This document shows positions 1 to 11,508 of a stretch of DNA of 64,000 bases, piece by piece. The notes beneath the pieces were generated by a model. The model ran no database searches. It saw nothing but the letters and a program-made list of their open reading frames with translations, and was not told the DNA's origin. A program made the translations under genes and the position numbers. The first letter of the stretch is position 1, and each line of letters starts with the position of its first letter. The stretch comes from Periplaneta americana (lineage: Eukaryota; Arthropoda; Insecta; Blattodea; Blattidae), in the NCBI RefSeq assembly GCF_040183065.1, contig NC_091123.1, forward strand, positions 109,218,821-109,282,820. The letters run 5' to 3'.

Positions 1-56
1 GGGATTTGAAAATAAACTAAAAGAAATCAAAAGTCCTAATTTGCAAAAAGGGCAAT

Positions 57-287
57 GTGCATAGTAAGAAAGAGAAATGTTACGTGAATAAAATTCCAAT
101 TGATTGTGTTTCCAGATTCAAGTACCTAGGAGTGATAATAGACAGTAGAGGAAATTGGAAGTTGCAAAATGAATTGGCACGGAATAAAGGTAAAAATGCA
201 CTCCAAGCAGTAGACAGATGCCTAAATAAATGGCCGAATATTGGGGTGAAGAATTTGGTCAACATCTATAATGCACTAGTAGAATAA
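57..287 (+). pseudogene. LINE reverse transcriptase C-terminal fragment
   Basis: A 76-codon open stretch holding the thumb-side region that follows the RT palm in non-LTR elements. The motif FKYLGVIIDSRGNW is diagnostic for this segment. Its continuation is readable beyond the stop as KILYNIEIWG at about 288-315, which matches LLYGCEIWG in the copy at 12.9 kb. The ATG is incidental. This is a remnant, not a gene. Confidence 0.7.
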
Positions 288-805
288 AAAATATTATATA
301 ATATTGAGATCTGGGGTAGTACAGTAGGTTATCCAGCAGAAACATCGATAAAGTAAGAGCCAAAATGTGTAAAAAAATTTCTAGGAATACCGGAGAATGC
401 TTCTAACGTGGCAGCGTTACTAGAGATGGGAACCGATTCGAGTCTGGGAATTATTCTAGAAAGAAAAATCAAATATTTAGGTAATATTCTGTGTAAGAAT
501 GATTCGGCAGTTATGAAAACATGTATCTTTTGTATGAAAGGCGCTAATAATGGAAATCGAATTGGCTGAAGGAGCTGGAACGAGAAATAAACAGATTAGG
601 TCTAAATTGGCTATGGAGAGAACTAGGGTCTATAAACACGAAAACTGTTGGAAGAATAGTAAAAGAGAGGGCAAACGAAATTTCGAGACAAGATATTTTT
701 AGTAATATTAAAGACCTAGGTTCACTAAAATACTATAGGGAGGTTAAGCAGTTTTGGGAACAGGAAGAATATGTTAGATTAAATTCAAGGGAAGAGAGAA
801 CAGGA

Positions 806-1111
806 ATGGCATGGTGGAGATTAGGTATCTGGAGACTCAAGAATAAGAGAGGGAACGTAGGGAAGGATAAATATCCTTTGTGTGGACTAGCTGAAGACGC
901 AATGCATATTGCGCTAAAGTGTCAGGCAACGAATGATTTGAGACATAGTTGGGTAGACAAAAAATTTATACAAATAAACGCTATAGTAGCTTATAAAAAA
1001 ATGAATGGTCACCTAAACGCCAGCAATCTACATAAATTAGGAAAATTTCTTTTTAGAGTTAAAATTAGATGGGAAGAGAAAGTCAAAGCTCTAACGGAGA
1101 TGGAATTATAA
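806..1111 (+). pseudogene. LINE C-terminal zinc-knuckle fragment, first Cys lost
   Basis: The open frame aligns residue by residue with the minus-strand ORF at 12081-12413: RLGIWRLKNKRGN versus RLGIWKLRNNRGN, then a knuckle of the form C-x2-C-x8-H-x4-C. In this copy the first knuckle cysteine is Tyr (YPLCG instead of CPLCG), while the second Cys, the His and the final Cys remain. That loss, plus upstream stops, marks the copy as inactive. The knuckle is thought to bind template RNA or target DNA in related elements. Confidence 0.7.
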
Positions 1112-1251
1112 ATGTTGAGTAGTCACACGATAAGAAACTACGAAGAGTAGTCAATGAAGTTAACAGAATAATTCTTAAGAGATTGAGCATAAGAAATGGA
1201 AAAGCTAAGGTAGGAGTTGTAAATACAAGAGCTATACTTATTATTAGTTGT

Positions 1252-1252
<1 letters not shown>

Positions 1253-1313
<61 letters not shown>
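1253..1313 (+). repeat. ATT microsatellite inside a LINE 3' UTR
   Basis: About 20 uninterrupted TTA/ATT units. It sits between the LINE stop codon and its tail, so it travelled with or grew inside the element. Confidence 0.95.
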
Positions 1314-1450
1314 GTAAACAGAGGATACTTATAGGTTCAATATGTATTAGTTTTTGTTATATTTGTATTGAGCGGGATGGCGGATTAAGAACTGGAATAC
1401 ATCTAATCCGCCATGACGTGAACACAGATTGATGAAATAAATAAATAAAT

Positions 1451-1904
1451 ATGAACATCAAGATAAATCTTATCTCAAAATACAGGTAGTCAAAGAAACT
1501 CAAAATCATTTTAAACCCAATATAATTATGGAATCTGTTATAACGCAGGCACGTGAGGTCTCTCAATGCTAATTAAGATAGCTATGCCTACATTAGATTG
1601 AAGTTAGTTTAATATTATTTAAGTTAAAAAATTCGTTTCAGTAATAAAAAATAGGTTATATAGGCATATCTACCTACATATCACTTCATCGAATTGAAGT
1701 TATAAATGTTACTACATAAATACCTGAACTATAATATTATAGATATTAATGTATGGTACATATCTGTAGCATAGAATTTTAATGAAGTCAATAACTGTAC
1801 CTATTATTGGAGACACTGGCAAAACCTCTGTTATTTGTTTTTGTCAACCGGTCCTCGTAAAGATGAGCAATCTCAATAACGGTTTCTTTATCAAAACGGA
1901 ACCG
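1451..1904. other. AT-rich spacer, nothing recognised
   Basis: No coding signal, tRNA-like sequence or clear inverted repeat was seen here. Confidence 0.5.
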
Positions 1905-2165
1905 TTTTTTTTATTCTATATCTCTATAAAATACCACGGGATTGTATTTAGGCCTATCCCAAATGTAGCGCTTTCGTACATTGTCCACTAATTGTGCCAC
2001 TTCTTCCGCATGTTCTAATAAATAATTCGACAACCTCCAAGACGTCCGCCATTTTTCTACGAAGTGACACTTTCGACTCAAAGTGTTCCTTTGCACCAAA
2101 GTGTCGACTGTGCAACGAAAAAGTGATACTTTGCGTCTTCCAAAGGACACTTTAATCGAAAGTGT
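1905..2165 (-). pseudogene. Short unidentified coding-like remnant, possibly MADF-like
   Basis: Read on the minus strand, an open frame contains EEVAQLVDNVRKRYIWD followed by a YN pair. The spacing is faintly like the start of a MADF DNA-binding domain, which often accompanies PIF/Harbinger elements. A second frame just upstream begins MADVLEVVELF, suggesting a frameshift between the two. The plus strand also carries repeated AGTGTCGACT-like words at 2099-2170. The similarity is weak and the piece could be chance. Confidence 0.25.
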
Positions 2166-2187
2166 CGACTATGAATACCAGCCTAAG

Positions 2188-2188
2188 T

Positions 2189-2226
<38 letters not shown>

Positions 2227-2242
2227 GCTACTGCTGCTGCTA
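2188..2242 (+). repeat. CTA/ACT microsatellite with CTG variants
   Basis: About 12 ACT units followed by a few GCT/CTG variants. It directly abuts the 3' end of the antisense LINE fragment to its right. Confidence 0.9.
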
Positions 2243-3005
2243 TGGCATCACAGCCCAAAGTCGGGCCTTAGCCTCCTTAATTTTCTTCCTTCAATTGTCC
2301 CTGTCCTGGGCTAATCTTGATCCGAGATAGTTCTGAGAATCGACCGTTACCGCATCTATTCACCTATTTTTGGGTCTTCCAATTGGTCTTTTACCATGTA
2401 TTTTCCCTTCTAAGATCTTCTTTGGTATTCTGTTTCCTTCCATCCGATAGACATATCCAGCCCATTCAAGCCTTCTTAATTTGATGAAAGCAACAATATC
2501 GAACCTTCCATATAATTTATGTACTTGTTATTATAACGGATTCTCCATTGCATATTTTAATGCACTGGTCCAAAAAAATTTTCTGAGTACAGTATTTTGC
2601 GCTCAAATATACCTAGTTTATCTTCGGTCTCCTTAGATAACGTCCAAGTTTCGCTTGTATAACAGAGAATGCTTGTAATAATTGTTTTGTATATTTTAAG
2701 TTTTGTTTCCTTGTGCACACAGTTAGATTTCAATATTCCGTTTAATGCAAAATAGGCATTATTGGCTACAGTGATTTGATTCTTTACTTCAATTAATTTG
2801 TTATTGTTACTTGTCATTATTCTTTCAAGATATTTAAACTTCTCAGTTTCTTCAAACATGTTTATGGTCAGATTGGGAGGGTTGTATATATTCTGTTTGT
2901 TTCTTATTTGTGTTATCCGTTTGGTTTTACTTGCATTAATCTGCAACACGATTTTAGCGGCTTCTTGTTCCAGGTCTTTATACACTTCTATTGTTGTCCA
3001 AGTTT
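2243..3005 (-). mobile_element. RTE-like LINE 3' fragment (antisense)
   Basis: Minus-strand reading gives the C-terminal part of an endonuclease/reverse-transcriptase polyprotein: KFKYLERIMTSNNN, then ILKSNCVHKETKLKIYKTII, then ETWTLSKETEDKL and FERKIL (main open part 2557-2985). The region 2270-2500 continues in another frame with words resembling the family ending (R-L-E-W-A-G-Y, then K-R-P-I-G-R-P-K-N-R). The copy is 5' truncated before the RT catalytic core and carries frameshifts. The SETWTL/FERKIL pattern is common in arthropod RTE-like elements. Confidence 0.75.
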
Positions 3006-3747
3006 AAGTGAAAGAGGACAAAAGGAAAGGGAATACAAGAAGTGTAAAGGAGGGCCCTTCCGTTGGCCAAATTGGGGATCGATCGTCATGATTTTTGGTG
3101 ACACTGCATTGTCTTTTTAACTATAGTAATTACAGTATTCCACTTTTTAACACTCTATTAGTTTCGCCGTTAATGTAATAAGTAGAGATGGAACAATTTT
3201 TTCCTAAACAAAGTACCGGTGAATAACAGTGTTACAGTGTCTTCTCAAGTAAACAATTTGGTAGTATTTTCAAATTGAATTTCATGGTTGTCCAGCTATT
3301 TTGTTTAGGAAGGAATTATAGTCATCACTACACAGACTTAAAATTTACTACTCCTGACGCCTCAAACAAACAACAAAATCTGTGAAATAGGTTGAAGAAG
3401 ATATTACCCTTCTTCTTTTTGAACTTGAAGCACATGTGTTAAAATTTGTCAAATTTTTAGCAATGTGAAATAGTCTTTCAAATACAATAGTCTAAGTTTT
3501 CTTGTAAAGTATTGAATTGGAAGAAAAAATTGGTCGTGTACAAGCAGCTTAAATCTTTTTATCTATTCTTTTAAGCAATGAGCTTAAATACCTACAGAAA
3601 TGGCTAATTTTTCCTGTTTCAGTGAACTTCATTTTCATCTGAATTTACTTAAAAATGGGAGAGAGAGTACCGATATTTCAGTTTGACGATTTGAAATTTT
3701 GAAATATAAGTATAAATAATTTGCCGTATATTCTTGGTTGAAAAAAC
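3006..3747. other. Spacer, nothing recognised
   Basis: AT-rich sequence without a convincing ORF, SINE head or long repeat. Confidence 0.5.
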
Positions 3748-4160
3748 TTGGACAGAGGTTAAGAGTGTTTGAGAATAAGGTGCCTAGGAAAATATTTGGG
3801 GCTAAGTGTGATTAAGTTACAAGAGAATGGAGAAAGTTACACAACGCAGAACTGCACGCATTGCATTCTTCACCTGGTATGGAACATTAAATCCAGAGAT
3901 GTTTGAGATGGGCAGGGCAAGTAGCACGTATGGGCGAATCCAGAAATGCATATAGAGTGTTGGTTGTTAGCCCGGAGGGAAAAAGACCTTTGGGGACGCC
4001 GAGACGTAGATGGGAGGATAATATTAAAATGGATTTGAGGGAGGTGGGATATGATGATAGAGACTGGATTAATCTTGCACAGGATAGGTACCGATGGCGG
4101 GCTTATGTGAGGTCGGTAATGAACCTGCGGGTTCCTTAAAATCCAGTTGTAAGTAAGTAA
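3748..4160 (+). mobile_element. TAAG-tailed LINE, copy 1 (3' fragment)
   Basis: The open frame 3903-4139 encodes the typical ending of this family: LRWAGQVARMGESRNAYRVL, RPLGTPRRRWEDNIKMDLRE, and a final MNLRVP followed by TAA. After the stop the DNA runs into AGTAAGTAA-type tail repeats. Only the last ~400 bp of the element is present, and it has stops upstream. The same ending recurs at 5.1, 7.4, 18.4, 46.7 and 53.1 kb. Confidence 0.85.
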
Positions 4161-4335
4161 AATGTGTCTCAGTGAAACGCACGGCAGGTCCATATAGGTC
4201 AATTTCTGCCTGAGGCTTTTTCAAATCACTGCGGGCTAAAACAAAGACACGCACAATCACCTTCTCTTTTTAACTTAGCTCTAGGAAAGTCTAGGAAAAC
4301 AGAGGGCTCGGAACTGAACGGATTAGGTCTACATC

Positions 4336-5120
4336 CGCTACTTGTTTATGCGAACGACATGAATAGGTTAGGATAAAATCCACGAATTGTTAGGGAAAAC
4401 TCGGGAATTTTACTTGAAGCAAGTAATGAGATAGGTTTGGCAGTAAATCCCGAAAAGACAAAGTATAATTATGATTATGTCTCACGACCAGAGCGTAACA
4501 CGAAATGTAAATATAACAATTATAAATCGATTCTTTGAGAAGGTGGACAACTTCAAATATCTTCGAGCAACAATAACACATATAAATGACACTCGAGAAG
4601 AAATCAAACGCGAAATAAATAACGGAAATGCCTGATATTATTTGATTGAGAATCTTTTGTCGTCAAGTCTGCTTTAAAAAAACTGAAAGTTAGATTTTAT
4701 AAAACAGCTTTATTATCGGTTGTTCAATATGTTTGTGAAAATCGTCCTCTCACATTGAGAAAGGAACAGAGGATTAAGTCTGTTCTAGAGTAAAGTGCTC
4801 AGTAAAATATTTGGGGCTAAGGGGGATGAAGTTCAGGAGAATGGAGGAAGTTACACAACGCAGAACTGCATGCATTACATTCTTCACCTAACATAATGGA
4901 ACATTAAATCCAGACGTAAGATAGGCAGGGTATGCATGTAGCATGTAGGCCTATCGTTGAATCCAGAAATGCATATAGGGTATTAGATGGAAGACCTGAG
5001 GGGAAAAAGACCTTTGCCAAAGCCGAGACGTAGATGGGAGGATAATATTAAAATGGATTTGAGGGAGGTGGGATATGATGGTAAGGACTGGATTAATCTT
5101 GCTTAGGATAGGGACCGATG
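4336..5120 (+). mobile_element. TAAG-tailed LINE, copy 2 (broken)
   Basis: This starts at the degraded YADD region (tgtttatgcgaacgac; VYAND in this copy) and runs through the thumb-side RT and the WEDNIKMDLREVGYDG segment. It is interrupted by many stops and small indels. It ends abruptly in the word ATAGGGACCGATG, before the family's 3' tail. It follows copy 1 in the same orientation about 180 bp away and starts at almost the same point as copy 3. Confidence 0.8.
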
Positions 5121-5985
5121 CACAGTATGCTTTTTTCTTAATCTGGCTGGACAAAATTCATTTTTCGACTTGCTGATTTCACTATATATTTTTTTGAATA
5201 TATTATGTCCGTAACTGTATAAGGCATCTTCTAAAAACACTGCCCGATATATCTACCGGATATTTATTTGTTTTAGGCTAGCGTAAACATTACTATTTGC
5301 AGAGTGTTGATTCCACACTCCTCTGTTGCTGTAGAGAGGGCTTTGTTGAAAGGATATTAAGTGCCAGTGAAATGTGTGTGTTTTTTTTTTTTTTTTTTGC
5401 TTTCACATGAAATTTGTAAATTCAGGTATGTGTTTCAATATAATGTCTAATTTAATGAAATTAATAAATTAGAACCCCTAATGCTGCTTTTACTTCGTAT
5501 GAAATATATTTACATATTTTTTTTCCAAAAACTCTGACTTCAATTGACTTATATAAAACGAGCTGCTGTGTGTGTCAAAACAATTATATATTTATATTCC
5601 GACATCATTACCTGTGTGAAATATTGTTTGCTTGGGTGCGTATATTTGTGAATACAGGAAGAAAATAATTAGAGAAGAATTCCAAAATGAAATGGGTCTT
5701 CTGGTTGATAGAATGACACCTGGATGAGGGACTACTATTGACCATAAAGTGGCAAGAATTTTTTTTAATACCACCCAAAGCCCTAACACAACAAGAATAA
5801 ATGAACTCATCTAGCGATTCTGTGTGATTCTGCAAACATTATTGTGTGTATTTAACATAAATGGATGCACTTCAACAGTTCACAACATATACTATGAATT
5901 CAACATTTTTTATTGAAAGTAAATGTTTAATGGTAAGAAATATATTTTATGTCAAAAAATGTTCAGTAAATTGAATTCTATTGAT
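5121..5985. other. AT-rich spacer with a poly-T run
   Basis: A T-tract of about 20 bases lies at 5378-5398. The ORFs on the minus strand here do not resemble known proteins. Confidence 0.5.
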
Positions 5986-5989
5986 AGTT

Positions 5990-6410
5990 AGGCCTACTAA
6001 TTTTGTCTAAATGCACTTCTATAAGAAGGTAGTTTTTGTTATTTAAACGTAATCAGAGTTTGTACACAAATCGAATATGCTACCTTCAAGCTTTGCATAA
6101 AGTTTCATGAAAATACATTAGGTAGGAAAGAAGCTATAAATTTTGTTTAAATCCACCTCCTATAAAGGGGTAGTTTCCCTTACACAAATGTAATCAGAGC
6201 TTGTACTCAGATCAAATCTAAAGTTAAGTTTCATGAAAATACGTTAGATAGGAAGGAAGTTATTAATTTTGCCTAAATTCACCCTCTATAAAGAGGTAGT
6301 TCCCTTTACACAATCGTAATCAGAGTTTATACTGAAACAAATACGCTACCATAATGTTCTGCATAAAATTTCATGAAAACCTATTGAATAGAAGAAAAAT
6401 TATTGTGTCC
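5990..6410 (+). repeat. Degenerate tandem repeat, ~126-140 bp unit, three units
   Basis: Three successive units share TATAAAG-GGTAGT (near 6021, 6160 and 6287), GTAATCAGAG-TT, and GTTTCATGAAAATAC followed by TAGGTAGGAA. Units differ by many substitutions and small indels, so the array is old. Confidence 0.8.
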
Positions 6411-6517
6411 ATCAAGATTAAGAAAATGCACACTGTGCGATGCGAGCTGACGTAAGGGAAGCAAGGAACCTCTGGATTCTCTAAAAGCAATTTGTAATTA
6501 AATATTACTAATATTGT

Positions 6518-6518
6518 T

Positions 6519-6577
<59 letters not shown>
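6518..6577 (+). repeat. AAT microsatellite
   Basis: About 19 AAT units, joined directly to the 5' edge of the LINE copy to its right. Confidence 0.95.
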
Positions 6578-6578
<1 letters not shown>

Positions 6579-7398
6579 TGTTTATGCGAATGACGTGAAT
6601 ATGTTAGGAGAAAATACACAAACGATTAGGGAAAATGCGGGAATTTTACTTGAAACAAGTAAAGAGATAGGTTTGGAAGTAAATCACGAAAAGACAAAGT
6701 ATATGATTATGTTTCGTGACTAGAATATTATACGAAATGGAAATATAAAAATTGGAAATTTATCCTTTGAAGAGGTGGAAAAATTCAAATATCTTGGAGC
6801 AACAATAATGAATATAAATGATACTTGGGAGGAAATTAAACACAGGGAAATGCCTGTTATTATTCGGTTGAGAAGCTTTTATCATCCAGTCTGCTGTCAA
6901 AAAATCTGAAATTTAGAATTTATAAAACAGTTATATTACCGGTTCTTCTTTATGGTTGTGAAACTTGGACTTTCACTTTGAGAGAGGAACATAGGTTAAG
7001 GGTGTTTGAGAATAAGGTTCTTAGGAAAATATTTGGGGCTAAGAGGGATGAAGTTACAGGGGAATGGAGAAAATTACACAACACAGAACTGCACGCATTG
7101 TATTCTTCACCAGACATAATTAGGAACATTAAATCCAGACGTTTGAGATGGGCAGGGCATGTAGCACATATGGGCGAATCCAGAAATGCATAGAGAGTGT
7201 TAGTTGGGAGGCCGGAGGGAAAAAGACCTTTGGGGAGTCCGAGACGTAGATGGGAGGATAATATTAAAATGGATTTGAGGGGTGGATATGATGATAGAGA
7301 CTGGATTAATCTTGCAAAGGATAGGGACCAATGGCGGGCTTATGCGAGGGCGGCAATGAACCTCCGGGTTCCTTAAAAGCCAGTAAGTAAGTAAGTTG
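6578..7398 (+). mobile_element. TAAG-tailed LINE, copy 3 (best preserved)
   Basis: This begins at the degraded YADD region (tgtttatgcgaatgac) and continues in several frames through KFKYLGATIMNIND, YGCETWTFTLREEHRLRVFENKVLRKIFGAKRDEV and WAGHVAHMGESRNA to MNLRVP and a stop. It then enters AAGCCAGTAAGTAAGTAAG. The uninterrupted stretch is 6978-7193. At least one internal deletion (loss of the RRIN segment near 6845) and later stops inactivate it. All parts 5' of the RT palm are missing. Confidence 0.85.
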
Positions 7399-7924
7399 AG
7401 TAAGTATTATTATTATATTGAAATTTAGTAAAAAGTAGTATTTTATGAAGAACAAATTGATTTTAAGTACACATTACTGCGGCTAACCCAAATACATAAT
7501 TAGGCAATAAAATATGTGTACCTTAACCTATAATTTATATGTACCACATGTACAGTATATTTGAATCGCATGTTTTAAAAAGGAACTAAGTCAAAATTTG
7601 CATTTTTTGTCATGAAATGATTAATACTTCCATGGAGTATTGATTTGCAAAGAAAGGAACTTAGTCAGTCAAACTTTCCCCTGTATCTCTAACATCAAGT
7701 TGATATTATAGTACGGGACTGGTACACTCGTATTTAGCATATTCATGAAAATAACTTTCTTTGCTCTCCTAAAATGTAGCAAATTTTGGCTTAGTTCCTT
7801 TCTAAAATGCGCTATCCCTTGAAATATTAATACATTTCTCACATTCATTCGAATATGAATTAACACAACGCAAATGAGATAACAGAACCATGTGTGGTAT
7901 GGGAGGATTTCGAAGTTTCATTAG
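7399..7924. other. Spacer, nothing recognised
   Basis: AT-rich DNA with no supported feature. Confidence 0.5.
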
Positions 7925-7963
<39 letters not shown>

Positions 7964-8490
7964 GAGACCGGGAGGGGAACATCCCTATGCACCGCGACCT
8001 GAGGTCTATTGTAAACCCCTGTGATGAGTTGTAGCCCAACGACAGCACCCACGCCGAACCGACCTAACCCTCAACACCCTAACGACCAGTCCCACTATCC
8101 CTCTAAGTCCGCGTATCAATCCATCTCAACAGCTCCTACATTCGCCCCTCAAACGGTCTGAAGTGTAGGCCGCCCCTCCCGTCGGAAGGGGAGTGGGTTC
8201 CGCTGCTAGGTCACCAACTACATGCTTTGGGATAACCACGGAGGCCGGCCGAGAGCATCAGGAGCTTCGGAGGGCCGTCTCAGGAGCGATCTGAAAACCA
8301 AGAAGACAACTAGAATGATAAGAAAAGGATGATGAGTGGTGGGGGGAAGAAAGTGGCGAGAATGAGTGGGGTTCCATACGCCTGATATAGTTACCTAATA
8401 TTCACCCATAGGAGTTATGGAAAAACCCCGAAAAAGATCACCAAGCAGGGAATCGAACCCCGGCCCGCTGGGTTCGGGAGCAAGAATTAT
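7925..8490 (-). mobile_element. GC-rich tRNA-derived SINE-like element with GA tail
   Basis: The block 7962-8484 is clearly more GC-rich than its surroundings and has sharp edges. Near its right end is the antisense of a Pol III B-box (GGGAATCGAACCCC; sense GGTTCGATTCCC), so the element reads leftward. At its left it ends in a GA/TC run (7925-7961), which on the minus strand would be the 3' tail. An ATT-rich stretch flanks the head side. About 520 bp is long for a simple SINE, so it may be a composite. Confidence 0.6.
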
Positions 8491-8707
8491 TATTATTATT
8501 ACTATTATTTATTGAAGTGGGTGTAAATGTAGAATTGAAACTATGTTAATAAACATCATATACCGTACATTGTCAAAAACTTGCATTTGCAATTTATTTT
8601 AAAGTGCATATTTGCTAAATCAGTAAACCTACCATGAACTTCTATAGGAACGTTAAAAGAAAAACAAAACAAAATAATCCTTACAATACAATGTTAATAT
8701 ATTGTTT

Positions 8708-9275
8708 AGTGTTTAATAATTAATACACGTAATTATATAAAATCCAATATGTAATTATTCTGTTCGATGGGATGACTATGTTCCTTTTTAAAGGCTACAA
8801 ATTTTTGTATAATTATCTGGTTTTAGGGCGGAGTGCTGTAGCTTCATTTCTGCTTCTGCATTTAGTCTATTCCGGTAATTTCTTTTCATGAATAAATACG
8901 CGGAGACTCCAGACATGAAACTGATTACCCAATATTATATTTATTTTTAGATCTTTAGTAGTATTAATAATAATGAAATAGATCAAGATAGAGTATTTAA
9001 TAATTAACACACTCAATTATATAAAATCCAGTACTTAATTATTCTGCTCAGTGGAATGAATATGTTTCTTTTTAAAGGCTACAATTTGTTTTGTATAATT
9101 ATCTGGTTTTAAGACAGAAAACTGTAGCCTGATTTCTGCTTCTCCATTAACCTATTTCGGTAATTTATTTTCATGGATAAATACGCTGAAAATCCAGATA
9201 TGAAATTGATTAATATTATATTTCTTTTTAGAACTTTAGTAGTATAAACAATAATGAAAGATAAAAATTTTTAAT
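8708..9275 (+). repeat. Direct tandem duplication, 284-bp period, two copies
   Basis: TTTAATAATTAA begins at 8712 and again at 8996. Both copies continue through TATATAAAATCCA, TTTTTAAAGGCTACAA, TTGTATAATTATCTGGTTTT, GTAATTT-TTTTCATG-ATAAATACGC and TTTAGTAGTAT-AA-AATAATGAAA. The copies differ by scattered substitutions and small indels, so the duplication is not recent. No coding content was found. Confidence 0.85.
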
Positions 9276-10827
9276 ATTTGTTTTGTAATATTACGATTAT
9301 ATAATAATTATTATTATTGGTGATATTTCATGTTTTTATTGATTCATTTTTTCGTGACTTTATATACATTTAGCAGTAGAACTAGTCTCCAAATTTAAAA
9401 TACTATTTAAATACAATTTACGATCCACAGAATTCCACACTTTCAGAAGCGCTGCATTCCACGATTTATTTTGTTTCTATTTATTGGTAAGGAAGGATGG
9501 CCATAAATCAATGTAATGTATTAAAACCATAAATTCTCATTGTCCTCATTAATGTTTAAATTGCGTCGCGCGTTAGATAGTGTTTTTAAATGTGTCTATC
9601 TAATCGAGGCTTAATTATCAGCCTCCAATATACACATTTATATAATCGCTTTTGACGCTACAAAACGTAAATGTTTTTATTCCCTACTTATTGTTGCAGT
9701 TTTCAAGCAGGAATCGTAATGTAACTTAGAAATCTTACCTCAGTGGGAAGAGGTTTATCCAAGTTGTCCCTTGGGAATCGAACCGAGCTTCTGAATTCAC
9801 GTACTCTTCATAAAGCGCTATCTTTTCTTACTTGAAATGAAATCAAAACTCATAATGGCGGCCCAATATGTTATTTGCATTGTTGAAGACGGCTTTGTTA
9901 TGCGTTGGGCGACGATCGCGAATTCCATAGAGAATGAAAAAATGGAACTAGCGCCAGTGAGTAGAAGCTGTAGATAAGAAAAAGGATAGTTGAGAACTTT
10001 CGGCCTGATTTTAAATTTATTCAACCAGCTTGAAGGGAATTTAAATATTGTCGTTTTCATATTTTACATTTAAAACATAATTTTAAGTTCCCTCAAGAAA
10101 TTGATATTACGTACATTTTATGATGCAGTTATGTATCGCATTCCTTCTCTCTTTGTCACTATAGAAATAAAAAATCTTTACTTTTTTCCAGAACATTAAT
10201 TTCAAAACCCTTTGGCTTAGAGAACTTCTTCTTCATCTTTTATTAATTTTATATCTGTAACTTCATTCTATACTGTCTTGGCTGCGTTTTCATAATAGGA
10301 GATGAACCTTAATGTTGCGATTGTGAAGTTAAGAAAACATAGTTCTTCTTACATGTTCATTTGTGTATTTGATTTTTAAAAAATTACATTTCTTTGCATG
10401 TATCCCAATTTTCTCTGGAACAAGTGAAAGTAGACAGTTGAAATTTCACCGTTTTTTGTATCATATCATGTGGTAATTAACGTATTGATTGAAATATAGA
10501 GTAGAAACTTCTGTAGGATTCAAAACTTTTTAAAATAATAATACAATACAAATAAGTTAAGTCGACAGTAGATAATTGGAATAAATATCTATTTCCCTAG
10601 TAATTACTTTTAAAACTAATGTTGATAATTAGCCTTGCATTTCAATTTTCGAAGCTTATATTTGGAAAATTCATTAATTTAAACGAAAATAGTGTCCATT
10701 CTTGAATTCTGGAGGATGTTGATGAAATACCATTATTTTTTCTTTTAGCTATAAAACGTTGTCATTGAGTACGGTAATTAATTTTATTTTATAACAAAAC
10801 AGAATAATGTAATTTTTGTGTTCTACT
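9276..10827. other. Long AT-rich stretch; only faint features
   Basis: No ORF of interest. A possible antisense B-box (GGGAATCGAACC) at about 9771-9783 could be the relic of a SINE head, but neither an A-box nor a tail could be located. Confidence 0.4.
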
Positions 10828-11100
10828 AGCTGAAAGCTCCCGGCGTTGCTCAGGTTTTCCTTTTGCTTCTAATTATTTTAATTAAACTTGTAGTCAGATT
10901 TTTCAGAAATCTCAGAACTCAACTATAGACAACCAAAATGAATTGCCTTTACTAAGCTTTTCTCGTCCATAAAGATGAATCTTTGCATAGCGTCACTTAC
11001 AGTACATCAATTAATAAGCTTCTTAGCCAAATGCCTGCCAGGGTCAACTCAATTTAAGTCAGTTGTAGATCAGGCACCGAAAACATTTCATCATGTGCCT
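10828..11100 (+). repeat. Possible head of an ACTAG-type interspersed repeat
   Basis: ACTAGCTGAAAGCTCCCGGC at 10828 resembles the heads ACTAGCCGTACCCG at 32646 and 44931: a short GC-rich start followed by AT-rich body. No matching TTAGTATAGATT end was found, so the boundary is uncertain. Confidence 0.35.
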
Positions 11101-11508
11101 TACGTTCAATATATATATATAAAATAATAATAATACTAATTCTTTATTTATACTGGCAGAGTTAAGGCCATAGGGCCTTCTCTTTATAAAGGCTACAGTC
11201 ACACAAACTTCAAATGAGTTAGCACTGTCTTGAAGTTCAGGAAAAAACATGCCCCTTGGTACCTATACGGCCACTAAGCGATGACTCAATGTTCTACAGA
11301 TCTTACATTTTATCTCTGCCTGTCAGTGATCATTATTGGTTTATTATATATAATAGATCACAGACACATTACATACAACAATTTTACACAAAGATATATT
11401 ATTATTTAAATACAATTTCTACGTTTTACCTATTAACATATTTGTTTTGTCTTGCACTAGCTTTCAGTTATTGTGCAAGACTCAACTCATTCTAGAATAT
11501 TGGTACCA

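Larger units (their letters stand above)
1..1450 (+). mobile_element. Decayed 3' end of a non-LTR retrotransposon (LINE), entering from the left edge
   Basis: The frame at 57-287 contains the post-catalytic part of a reverse transcriptase (FKYLGVIIDSRGNW), and the frame at 806-1111 contains the terminal zinc-knuckle region. Stops and frame changes lie between them, so this copy is dead. It belongs to the same broad family as the LINE at 11120-16290: the residue order FKYLG/RYLG, then LPNI, then (E)IWG, then RLGIW, then PLCG matches in both. After the last stop at 1111 comes about 320 bp of 3' UTR with an ATT microsatellite, then a small hairpin (GGCGGATTA and TAATCCGCC around 1379-1413), and a short AAAT-type tail near 1434-1450. 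The catalytic RT core lies outside the window. Confidence 0.75.

Noticed and set aside
1250-1432. Poly-Tyr protein ORF
   Set aside because: The frame is just an ATT microsatellite read through; the same applies to poly-Ile and poly-Leu frames at 6.5, 26.4, 28.5 and 54.8 kb.
9755-9830. SINE head near a GGGAATCGAACC word
   Set aside because: A lone B-box-like word without an A-box, body or tail is not enough.
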